A stretch of DNA of 55,957 nt, from contig JAGXSU010000133.1 of the NCBI GenBank assembly GCA_018333785.1, positions 1 through 55,957 on the forward strand, read 5' to 3'. The position numbers and the translations under genes were made by a program. The notes under the pieces were generated by a model that did not search any database, was not told the origin of the DNA, and saw nothing but the letters and a program-made list of their open reading frames with translations. This DNA comes from Methylomicrobium sp. (GTDB lineage: Bacteria; Pseudomonadota; Gammaproteobacteria; Methylococcales; Methylomonadaceae). This document shows, piece by piece, positions 20,340-27,496 of this stretch (its first letter is position 1; each line of letters begins with the position of its first letter).

Positions 20340-21710
20340 ATGAAAAGTAATGTCGTCGATGCACGCATTTCACCCGAAAGTCATTTGTCGGTATTGTCCA
20401 AAGCTGAAGTCAATAAATTACTTGATACCAGCCAGGGCGGTTTGTATCAGCTGCTCAGAAGTTGTTCTTTAGCCGTTCTCAATTGCGGTAGTGCTATGGA
20501 TGACGGGAAAGAATTACTGGAGCAGTATCAATCATTTGAAATTGCCGTGATTCAGGAGCAAAGAGGTATCAAGCTGGAATTGAAAAATGCTCCAGCCAAT
20601 GCCTTTGTCGATGGACATATGATCAAAGGGATTAAAGAGCATCTGTTCAGTGTGCTACGTGACATCATTTATGTCAGTGATGAAATCCATGACAATCCAA
20701 AATTTGATTTACAAACTACAGATGGCGCAACGAGTGCTGTTTTTCATATTTTGCGAAATGCAGGGGTATTGCGTGCTCAAACCGACCCGAAATTGGTCGT
20801 TTGTTGGGGCGGGCATTCCATTTCCCGCGAGGAATACAACTATACCAAGCAGGTCGGTTATGAACTGGGATTAAGAGGTATGGATATTTGCACCGGCTGC
20901 GGCCCCGGTGCAATGAAAGGCCCGATGAAAGGCGCCACCATAGGCCACGCCAAACAGCGGATCTCTTTGGGCCGTTATGTCGGTATTACTGAACCGGGCA
21001 TTATTGCTGCCGAGGCGCCTAATCCCATCGTTAATGAATTAGTGATTCTGCCTGATATTGAAAAACGCCTAGAAGCGTTTGTCAGAGTCGGGCACGGGAT
21101 AGTCGTTTTTCCCGGTGGCGCCGGTACTGCCGAAGAAATTCTTTATTTGCTGGGCATCTTGTTGCATCCGGACAATGTCGAAATACCTTTCCCGTTGATT
21201 TTTACGGGCCCAAAAGCTTCTGAAAGTTATTTTAAGCAGATCCACCAGTTTATAGGTGACACTTTAGGTCTTGAAGCCCAGCAACGTTATAAAATCATTA
21301 TTAATGATCCGGCCCGGGTTGCCCGAGAAATGAGAGAGGGGCTCAAATCGGTCAGAGAATATCGAAAACACAGAGATGATGCTTACTACTTTAATTGGTC
21401 AATTACAATCAGCCCTGATTTTCAGCAGCCCTTCGAACCGCATCATGAAAACATGAGCAATTTAAAACTGCACGGTAATCAGCCTCGTCATCATTTGGCA
21501 GCCAATCTGCGGCGGGTTTTTTCCGGTATTGTTGCGGGCAATGTCAAAGCCGATGGCATAAGAGCCATCGAACAATTCGGCCACTTTGAAATAAAAGGCG
21601 ATGCCGAAATCATGGATCCTGTGGATCAATTATTGAAGGCGTTTATATCCCAGCAGCGCATGAAGCTGCCGGGAAAAACCTATGTTCCTTGTTATCAGAT
21701 CGTTAAATAA
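20340..21710 (+). CDS. ppnN: Nucleotide 5'-monophosphate nucleosidase PpnN (YgdH)
   Basis: This 456-residue cytoplasmic enzyme hydrolyses nucleoside monophosphates to base and ribose 5-phosphate and is a known (p)ppGpp target in E. coli. It has an N-terminal DUF4478 region (LNCGSAMDDGKELL), a central LOG/Rossmann core with VCWGGHSIS, GCGPGAMKGPMKGA and FPGGAGTAEEILYLLG (the PGGxGTxxE nucleosidase motif), and a C-terminal DUF3412 region. Length matches E. coli PpnN. It stands alone, divergent from the receptor gene, with about 296 bases of upstream space. Confidence 0.93.
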   Translation: MKSNVVDARISPESHLSVLSKAEVNKLLDTSQGGLYQLLRSCSLAVLNCGSAMDDGKELLEQYQSFEIAVIQEQRGIKLELKNAPANAFVDGHMIKGIKEHLFSVLRDIIYVSDEIHDNPKFDLQTTDGATSAVFHILRNAGVLRAQTDPKLVVCWGGHSISREEYNYTKQVGYELGLRGMDICTGCGPGAMKGPMKGATIGHAKQRISLGRYVGITEPGIIAAEAPNPIVNELVILPDIEKRLEAFVRVGHGIVVFPGGAGTAEEILYLLGILLHPDNVEIPFPLIFTGPKASESYFKQIHQFIGDTLGLEAQQRYKIIINDPARVAREMREGLKSVREYRKHRDDAYYFNWSITISPDFQQPFEPHHENMSNLKLHGNQPRHHLAANLRRVFSGIVAGNVKADGIRAIEQFGHFEIKGDAEIMDPVDQLLKAFISQQRMKLPGKTYVPCYQIVK

Positions 21711-21728
21711 TTCAAGACACTTGAAAAT

Positions 21729-22109
21729 TTACTCGTTGACTTTAATGAGCCAGCCGCCGGTTCCTTTGCATTGATTGGGACCGTTCGCGGCAATGTTGAT
21801 TCTTGCGAAGCTGCCGGCTAAGGAGTTGGGAAGTTTGCCGGATACATTATATTTACCGCCTTTAGGCGTCACTTTGATGTCAACCGGTTGATTTTTGATG
21901 GTCACTTTAATACTTTCCGGATTACTGACAGTAGCCGCTGTAAATGAGAATTCCGAACCAACAGCAACCTCAGCCTTTTCGGGCGGAACAAACTCCGAAA
22001 AATAAGGCTTTTCGCAGGCTTTTTTACTGCTGCTGCTACTGCCATAGGCCCATAACTGAGTAGGCAGCGTGAGTATAATGAGTGCATTTAAGATTAAACG
22101 TGCTTTCAT
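21729..22109 (-). CDS. Small exported protein of unknown function
   Basis: This 126-residue protein has a signal peptide (MKARLILNALIILTLP..., cleavage near AYG), a run of serines, then a beta-rich domain reminiscent of an immunoglobulin-like fold (VGSEFSFTAATVSNPESIKV). Two cysteines, in KKACEKPY and NQCKGTGG, could form a disulphide. I do not recognise the family. It is convergent with ppnN, with 18 bases between the stops. A good ribosome binding site (GGTGGAG) lies upstream of the ATG. Confidence 0.7.
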   Translation of the reverse strand: MKARLILNALIILTLPTQLWAYGSSSSSKKACEKPYFSEFVPPEKAEVAVGSEFSFTAATVSNPESIKVTIKNQPVDIKVTPKGGKYNVSGKLPNSLAGSFARINIAANGPNQCKGTGGWLIKVNE

Positions 22110-22481
22110 AGATCTCCACCTTTTTATGATATTTATTATTATGATTGTAAAAATAAGCTAACTTTCTGAATTTACAGAAGCTAAGATCTGACTATCAGCG
22201 CTGGATTTTGTAACGTTGTTAATCCGTTCTGACCCAAAGCAAGAACAGTTCAACCCGTTTTTTAAGATCGCTGATTAAGCAGAACCATCGAAAGTCCCTT
22301 ACCGGTAACTTATCAGGTTTTTAAAAAATGCTTAATTTTATGATCTGTGGATTGATTTGGGTAATGCGGAATGAATAGCGGAGAGTTAACTGACACGTTG
22401 TCTGGCGGCGTAAAACGCTCTTATCGAAAAATGGAGGGGCTTCCGAATGTAATGTAACATTCGGAAGATCCTCAAACTAAA
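22110..22481. other. Intergenic stretch with the rlpA terminator
   Basis: About 370 bases separate the small exported protein gene from rlpA; both genes run leftward. The rlpA hairpin (22440-22467) is the only structure seen. The rest is A+T-rich and should contain the promoter for the leftward 126-residue protein gene. No coding or RNA gene was recognised. Confidence 0.4.
22440..22467 (-). terminator. Hairpin downstream of rlpA
   Basis: Eleven perfectly paired bases (CTTCCGAATGT and its complement) flank a 6-base loop, 14 bases beyond the rlpA stop. On the minus strand it is followed by cccctccattttt, a short T-rich stretch, which fits an intrinsic terminator. Confidence 0.6.
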
Positions 22482-22958
22482 CTAAGACTCGTCCCTGCCT
22501 AATTCAAGTATTGCTTGAGCGTGCGTCAACGGTTCTATTTTTACCGTATCCACACCCTTTTTTACGATGCCCAACTCTTTGGCAGCAGCATAAGATAAAT
22601 CCATCTCTCTGTGCCCGGCATAAGGACCTCGGTCATTGATTTGAACAACTACACTTTGGTCGTTTTTAGGATTTGTAACTTTTACATAAGACATCAGCGG
22701 TAAAGTTTTATGAGCCGCTGTCATAGCATTCATATTAAACTTTTGACCACTGGCCGTTTTTTTACCGTGAAACTTAGCGCCGTACCAAGATACTTTGCTT
22801 AATGGTTTATTACGAATTCTCTGAATCAGATTTCTTTTAGCAATTTTTTTGGTTGAGTGTTCATCAAAATAAAGACCCTCACCGTAAGCCGTTTTAACAG
22901 GGCTTCCGACATAGGTTCCGATTACAAACGCACACGTTGCCAACATGATTTTACTCAT
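22482..22958 (-). CDS. rlpA: RlpA-like septal ring lytic transglycosylase
   Basis: This 158-residue exported protein has a signal sequence and a double-psi beta-barrel domain of RlpA type: SWYGAKFHGKKTASGQKF, then TLPLMSYVKVTN, INDRGPYAGHREMDLSYAAA and a closing VDTVKIEPL. The GxKTASG, RGP and DLS elements match the family active-site cleft. RlpA cleaves or binds denuded peptidoglycan glycans at the septum. This protein is short and lacks the C-terminal SPOR domain of E. coli RlpA, and no lipobox cysteine is obvious; it is therefore a minimal, probably soluble periplasmic version. Confidence 0.85.
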   Translation of the reverse strand: MSKIMLATCAFVIGTYVGSPVKTAYGEGLYFDEHSTKKIAKRNLIQRIRNKPLSKVSWYGAKFHGKKTASGQKFNMNAMTAAHKTLPLMSYVKVTNPKNDQSVVVQINDRGPYAGHREMDLSYAAAKELGIVKKGVDTVKIEPLTHAQAILELGRDES

Positions 22959-23398
22959 AATTTAACGCCTTTTCTCATTAACTACGGTTCGATTCTAACC
23001 GGGCAAGTCTTAAGCTTTTCTTAAATAGGACTAAAAACAGCCTATTTGAATTTTAAAAATGTGAACTAATAGAGATACTTAGAAAAATACGCCCTCTTGT
23101 AAGCGTAAGAGGGATAAGGGATGACACTTAGATAAGCTCTATTTTTCTAATAATACGTGCCGTTATTTTTTAGTCTTTTGGTTAGGCTGATTTAGGTCAA
23201 TGCCTGCCTTTTTTAGTTAATGGGCAATTTTCTGGAAGGAATGGCAACGCAAATTGTTTGCTAATCACGTGATCCAGCCATCAAAAAAAAGCACTAGTCC
23301 GGCTTTTCGGTTGTCAATATTTAACCTGGAAACTACAATCGACATGAACTTTTATGGGTTCCCGAAGTAATTGGGATCCGGCAAATCAGGGGGAAATT
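22959..23398. other. Intergenic stretch between divergent rlpA and small exported gene
   Basis: About 440 bases. A 7-bp hairpin (CCCTCTT/AAGAGGG, 23092-23113) was noted, without a T-run. The region should hold the promoters of both divergent genes. No credible open frame was seen, and no further feature can be supported. Confidence 0.4.
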
Positions 23399-23728
23399 AT
23401 GGCAACACAAACAATTAACTCATTTAGAAGTATCACGTTAATGGCGCTTTCCCTGCTTTGCAGCAGTGTTGCCTTAGCAGACGAGCAAGAGGATATGCAA
23501 AACCGCTTGAACGAAATGGTGATGTCACAGCCATTTAATGTCGCAGACAATGCAAAATTAGAAGCCTACATCGAAGAAGCAACAAAACAGGGCACGCCTC
23601 CTGTGTCCACACCCAGTAAATACTGGCGAAAGGGCTATACCTGCGCGGACCTGCGCCGTTATTCCTGGAATGATTACAGGGATTGCAGCTATTTCCATCG
23701 ATATAACGGCTATTATTGGCCTTATTAA
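23399..23728 (+). CDS. Small exported protein, unknown
   Basis: This 109-residue protein has an N-terminal signal peptide (ITLMALSLLCSSVALA, cleavage before DEQ) and a short mature part ending in an aromatic, Tyr-rich tail (WRKGYTCADLRRYSW, RYNGYYWPY) with two cysteines that could pair. I chose the ATG at 23399, which has the site caggggga just upstream; an in-frame upstream start at 23354 would spoil the signal peptide. Not recognised as a named family. It lies 66 bases before the TraT-like lipoprotein gene on the same strand and may be co-transcribed with it. Confidence 0.7.
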   Translation: MATQTINSFRSITLMALSLLCSSVALADEQEDMQNRLNEMVMSQPFNVADNAKLEAYIEEATKQGTPPVSTPSKYWRKGYTCADLRRYSWNDYRDCSYFHRYNGYYWPY

Positions 23729-23794
23729 TTAAATCAAATTTGCTAAATTTCATACAATTTAAAACTTTTTATCTGGCGTAAACACTTTAAGGGG

Positions 23795-24565
23795 ATGTTA
23801 ATGGTTAATTTTAAAAGAAAAACACTTTCACTGATTGGGAGCGCAGCAGTGGCAGCTCTGCTATTAAATGGATGTTCAGCAGTCCATACCTCTATTGCAA
23901 AGAAAGATCTGGACGTTCAAACGAAAATGAGCGATACGATTTTTCTTGATCCGGTGGGCCCTGATAAGAAAGTGGTGTACCTGGAAGTACGCAACACTTC
24001 TGACAAATCCAATTTTGATATCATGGATCCCATTCGCCAATCCTTACAGTCGCGAGGCTACGTGGTTACCAATGATCCGGAACGAGCTCATTACTGGTTG
24101 CGGGCTAATATCTTAAGTGTCGGCAAAGCCAACCCAACAGCTGCAGAAACGGCATTGGGTTCCGGATTTGGCGGCGCGCTGGGCGGTGCTGCTGCAGGTG
24201 CAGCAATCGGCGGCGGCTTAGGCGGCTGGTCGGGCGCTGGAATCGGCGGACTTGCCGGCGTTGCAGTGGGCGGTTTGGTTGAAACCATTGCGGATGCCGC
24301 TGTTCATGACACCACCTTCATGGTTGTGACTGATATTGAAATCGCTGAAAAAGCCAAACAAGGGGTGACGATCAGGCAGGACAGTCAACAGAATGCTAAA
24401 CAAGGGATTGGCGGTTCAAGAACACAAACTTCATCTGAAGTCAGCGATAGAAAAAAATACCGCACCCGGGTCGTTAGCTCTGCAAATCAGGTCAATCTTG
24501 AGTACGAAGAGGCAGCGCCAGAGTTAACCAATGGTCTCGTTCGCTCTATTGCAGGCGTTTTTTAG
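23795..24565 (+). CDS. traT: TraT family outer-membrane lipoprotein
   Basis: This protein of about 254-256 residues has a lipoprotein signal with lipobox LLNGC and matches TraT complement-resistance / surface-exclusion proteins: KKDLDVQTKMSDTIFL near the lipid anchor, VYLEVRNTSDKSNFD, then the long Gly/Ala-rich helical hairpin (GGALGGAAAGAAIGGG...) and a C-terminal YRTRVVSSANQVNLE segment. TraT of F-type plasmids forms an outer-membrane oligomer limiting mating and complement. Here no conjugation genes are nearby, so this is a chromosomal homologue of uncertain role. Either ATG at 23795 or 23801 could be the start. Confidence 0.87.
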   Translation: MLMVNFKRKTLSLIGSAAVAALLLNGCSAVHTSIAKKDLDVQTKMSDTIFLDPVGPDKKVVYLEVRNTSDKSNFDIMDPIRQSLQSRGYVVTNDPERAHYWLRANILSVGKANPTAAETALGSGFGGALGGAAAGAAIGGGLGGWSGAGIGGLAGVAVGGLVETIADAAVHDTTFMVVTDIEIAEKAKQGVTIRQDSQQNAKQGIGGSRTQTSSEVSDRKKYRTRVVSSANQVNLEYEEAAPELTNGLVRSIAGVF

Positions 24566-24794
24566 TACGCTAAAAACACGCTGATTGTTATCTGCAACAA
24601 ACTCATCATGAACAAGGCCCATTGCTTTGTCATGGTGAGTGACCCAAAAATGGCTACAACAAAGCCGCCTAAAGCCAGTCCGGCAGCTAAAAACCCACTA
24701 TCACCTTAGAAACTTTTTCTGCCCCCAGAGCTTTCCTAAGAGAAAAGCCTCTAGCCGCGGCTATAAGACTTTCACAGGAAATTAAACCCGTGGC

Positions 24795-26147
24795 TCAATC
24801 TACAGGTTTGCGCATCGTCACGAACTCTTCTGCCGCTGTAGGGTGAATGCCTATCGTCGAATCAAAAACGGCTTTTGTCGCTCCGGCCCGGATTGCAACC
24901 GCCATCCCCTGAATGATTTCAGCCGCATTCTCACCAACCATATGAATACCCAGCACTTTTCCGGTGCTTTGCCTTACAATCATTTTCATAAGCGTCTTTT
25001 CATCCAATCCGGAAAGAGTATGTTTCATCGGTTTAAAAACAGACTTATAAATCTCGATATCCTGGTAACGCTTTCTTGCTTCGGCTTCCGTCAAACCGAC
25101 AGTACCTATATTAGGTTGACTGAAAACGGCCGTAGGAATGTTGTCATAATCAACAGGCGCGGGACGATCGGAATAGAGCGCATTAACCAACGCCATCGCC
25201 TCAGCAATAGCTACCGGCGTCAAATTGACTCTATCGGTAACATCACCCAGCGCATAAATCGAAGAAATATTGGTTTGATAATTTTCGTCAACCTTGATTG
25301 CGCCCTTGCTGCTGAGTTCCACACCCAGCCTCTCAAGACCTAATCCGGCAATATTCGGTATCCGGCCGGTTGCATATAAAACAAGATCGGCTTCAAGTGG
25401 AACAGCCTCTCCGGTTTGCACGGTAAAACCGCTGTCTTTTATTTCTACGGATTTGATTTCAGTGTTGAACAGGATTTCTATCCCTTTTTTGCGCATTTCC
25501 TCTACACAAAATGTTCTGACATCGTCATCAAAACCTCTCAGCAGTTTATCGCCTCTGTAACAAAGCGTCGTTTTAACGCCCAGGCCGTGCATGATTCCAG
25601 CAAATTCCACTGCAATGTAGCCGCCTCCAACTATCAAAATTCGTTTGGGAAGTGTGGCTAAGGCGAACATTTCATTTGAAGTGGCCACATTTTCTTTGCC
25701 CGGAATGTCAGGCACAAAAGGGCGTCCGCCGGTGGCAATCAGAATTCGTTCGCAAGAAAATTGCTGCTCGCCCACTCGGACCGTATGAGTGTCCAGTAGC
25801 TCTGCTTTACCATGAATCAGGGAGACACCTGAATTATCCAGCAAACCGCCGTAAATGCCTTGCAAGCGCTCGATTTCGCGGTTTTTCTGAGCCAACAAAA
25901 CGGACCAATCAAAATGCGGCTCGGCGACCGACCAGCCAAAACCTTGCGACGCTTTAAAGTCTTCGCTGAAGCGCGAGGCGTAGACAAACAGTTTTTTGGG
26001 AACGCAACCCACGTTTACACAGGTGCCGCCCAGATACAGGTTTTCGGCAATTGCGACGCGGACGCCCATCCCGGAAGCGGTCCGGGCCGCGCGAACGCCA
26101 CCCGAACCGGCACCGATCACAAACAGGTCATAATCATAGTGAGTCAT
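24795..26147 (-). CDS. gorA: Glutathione-disulfide reductase
   Basis: This 450-residue FAD/NADPH oxidoreductase reduces GSSG to GSH in the cytoplasm. It has the FAD motif [10 protein letters not shown] at residues 12-21, the redox-active [13 protein letters not shown] (C43, C48), the NADPH motif [11 protein letters not shown], the ALGD FAD contact and the C-terminal interface histidine region [10 protein letters not shown]. Length is normal. It lies 123 bases downstream of the peroxiredoxin gene on the same strand, so it probably supplies GSH to that enzyme. Confidence 0.94.
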   Translation of the reverse strand: MTHYDYDLFVIGAGSGGVRAARTASGMGVRVAIAENLYLGGTCVNVGCVPKKLFVYASRFSEDFKASQGFGWSVAEPHFDWSVLLAQKNREIERLQGIYGGLLDNSGVSLIHGKAELLDTHTVRVGEQQFSCERILIATGGRPFVPDIPGKENVATSNEMFALATLPKRILIVGGGYIAVEFAGIMHGLGVKTTLCYRGDKLLRGFDDDVRTFCVEEMRKKGIEILFNTEIKSVEIKDSGFTVQTGEAVPLEADLVLYATGRIPNIAGLGLERLGVELSSKGAIKVDENYQTNISSIYALGDVTDRVNLTPVAIAEAMALVNALYSDRPAPVDYDNIPTAVFSQPNIGTVGLTEAEARKRYQDIEIYKSVFKPMKHTLSGLDEKTLMKMIVRQSTGKVLGIHMVGENAAEIIQGMAVAIRAGATKAVFDSTIGIHPTAAEEFVTMRKPVD

Positions 26148-26270
26148 TTGAATCCTTTAGGATCGATTTTGAAAGGTTGAAAACAGGACGTTGCATTCAT
26201 GCTTTACAAGGATGACTTCACACGTCCTGAAAAATCAATGGTCTGCACCCATCCGACAGGCTCCTAGCAG

Positions 26271-26795
26271 TTACCGGTCTATCAGATAAGCCAGCATTGT
26301 GTCTGCATCGCTAACCGTGAAAGGATCGTCTGGGCAATTGTCGGAAAGACCCGGCTCACTGAACACCTTGACGATTGCTTTATCGTCAACCAGCATGGAA
26401 TAACGCCAGGAACGGTAGCCGAAGCCCAGGTTTTCCTTTTTGACCAGCATACCCATGCCCCGGGAAAAATCCCCATTTCCGTCGGGCAGCATTTTCACAT
26501 GCTCAATACCCTGGTGTTTCCCCCACTGAAACATCGTGAAAGCATCGTTAACACTTAAGCAATAGACCTCATCAACGCCTTGATCGATAAGTTCCTGATA
26601 TTTTGCCTCATAACCCGGTAAATGCGTGCTTGAACACGTGGGCGTAAATGCTCCCGGCAATGCGAATAGCACTATTTTTTTACCTTTGAAAACATCATCG
26701 GTGCTGACATCCTGCCAGCGAAAAGGATTATCGCCTCCGATACTTTCATCACGGACGCGGGTTTTAAAAACTACAGTTGGCACGGTATAAGTCAT
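26271..26795 (-). CDS. Prx5-type peroxiredoxin
   Basis: This 174-residue thiol peroxidase has the peroxidatic cysteine C54 in PGAFTPTCSSTHLPGYE, the catalytic arginine in the SWRYSML segment and the NDAF stretch typical of the Prx5/AhpE-like redoxin group. It reduces hydrogen and alkyl peroxides. It is the Prx half of the Prx-Grx hybrids known in Haemophilus, but without the glutaredoxin domain. C79 and a further cysteine near residue 156 are possible resolving residues. It lies 30 bases after the EncFtn-like gene and upstream of gorA, suggesting glutathione-dependent recycling and joint expression. Confidence 0.9.
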   Translation of the reverse strand: MTYTVPTVVFKTRVRDESIGGDNPFRWQDVSTDDVFKGKKIVLFALPGAFTPTCSSTHLPGYEAKYQELIDQGVDEVYCLSVNDAFTMFQWGKHQGIEHVKMLPDGNGDFSRGMGMLVKKENLGFGYRSWRYSMLVDDKAIVKVFSEPGLSDNCPDDPFTVSDADTMLAYLIDR

Positions 26796-26825
26796 TTGAT
26801 TTCTCCGGAAGTTGATTCAAACCTG

Positions 26826-27113
26826 TTAATGATGAGCGAGTGGCTTATCGGTAAACAGATAATCACGTAATTCACTGTCCAATTTAGGATCCTGTCTGCG
26901 TATCCATTCCAGCAGCATTGCCGCGTGCTCTTTCTCTTCATCGCGGTTATGTGCGAGTATGCCTTTCAGCTCATTATTCTTGCAGGCGTCGACTCTTTGG
27001 TTATACCAGTCGACCGCTTCGAGCTCCTCCATCAAAGAGGTAATGGCTCTGTGCATATCCCGTGTTTCATCAGAAAGCTCGTTAATAGATTCGTGATAAC
27101 CTTCATTTGACAT
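26826..27113 (-). CDS. EncFtn-type encapsulated ferritin, without cargo tail
   Basis: This 95-residue two-helix protein closely resembles the encapsulated ferritins, which oxidise Fe(II) as annular decamers. MEELEAVDWYNQRVDA and ILAHNRDEEKEHAAMLLEW carry the ferroxidase ligands; by alignment with the Rhodospirillum rubrum protein these are E30, E60 and H63, with Y37 also conserved. The encapsulin-targeting peptide (an LTVGSLRR-like tail) is absent: the protein ends at YLFTDKPLAHH. No encapsulin shell gene is in the window. It lies 30 bases before the peroxiredoxin gene. It may act as a free ferroxidase, or associate with a shell encoded elsewhere. Confidence 0.87.
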   Translation of the reverse strand: MSNEGYHESINELSDETRDMHRAITSLMEELEAVDWYNQRVDACKNNELKGILAHNRDEEKEHAAMLLEWIRRQDPKLDSELRDYLFTDKPLAHH

Positions 27114-27496
27114 GGTTGATCCTCGTTAAAAGGGTTAAAAAGTCTGCCGAAGTGGGTTCATGTGCAATAGTTTTTATCGTCACAGCCCCCACTTTTTTCA
27201 GCACAGAAGCAGCTTATCGATCATTAAACTTAATTAAAAATTGATTGTTACTATGAGAACAATTGATTTCATCAATAAAAAGCCATGCAATGACTTTAGG
27301 GAATCGGGATTAAATCACTCGCAGCTGAAGAAGCAGCGCTATATCAAGGAGGGGGACGAGCGCCCAAAATCCCGTTCAGGCAGCTAGAGGGCTCAGAATA
27401 ACGGCATTTTGGGGTAGACAACGGCTCTGATCAGAACGCAGGGAATCAACTTGCTCGTTGATTCCTTAGATGACAAGGTGATTGATTTTTTCTAGA
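27114..27496. other. Intergenic stretch upstream of the EncFtn gene
   Basis: About 380 bases. It should contain the promoter of the leftward EncFtn-Prx-gorA set, plus the end of the protease transcript with the hairpin at 27442-27465. No recognisable OxyR, Fur or other operator could be fixed by eye, and there is no credible small gene. Confidence 0.4.
27442..27465 (-). terminator. Hairpin downstream of the Lon-like protease gene
   Basis: GGAATCAAC and its exact complement flank a 6-base loop, about 30 bases past the protease stop. There is no T-run on either side, so termination strength is doubtful. Confidence 0.4.

Noticed and set aside
24608-24709. 33-codon frame rich in Lys/Pro/Ala between traT and gorA
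   Set aside because: Too short, no ribosome binding site, and no recognised product.
24843-26180. Several plus-strand frames of 80-166 codons
   Set aside because: All are antisense to gorA and show no recognisable protein family.
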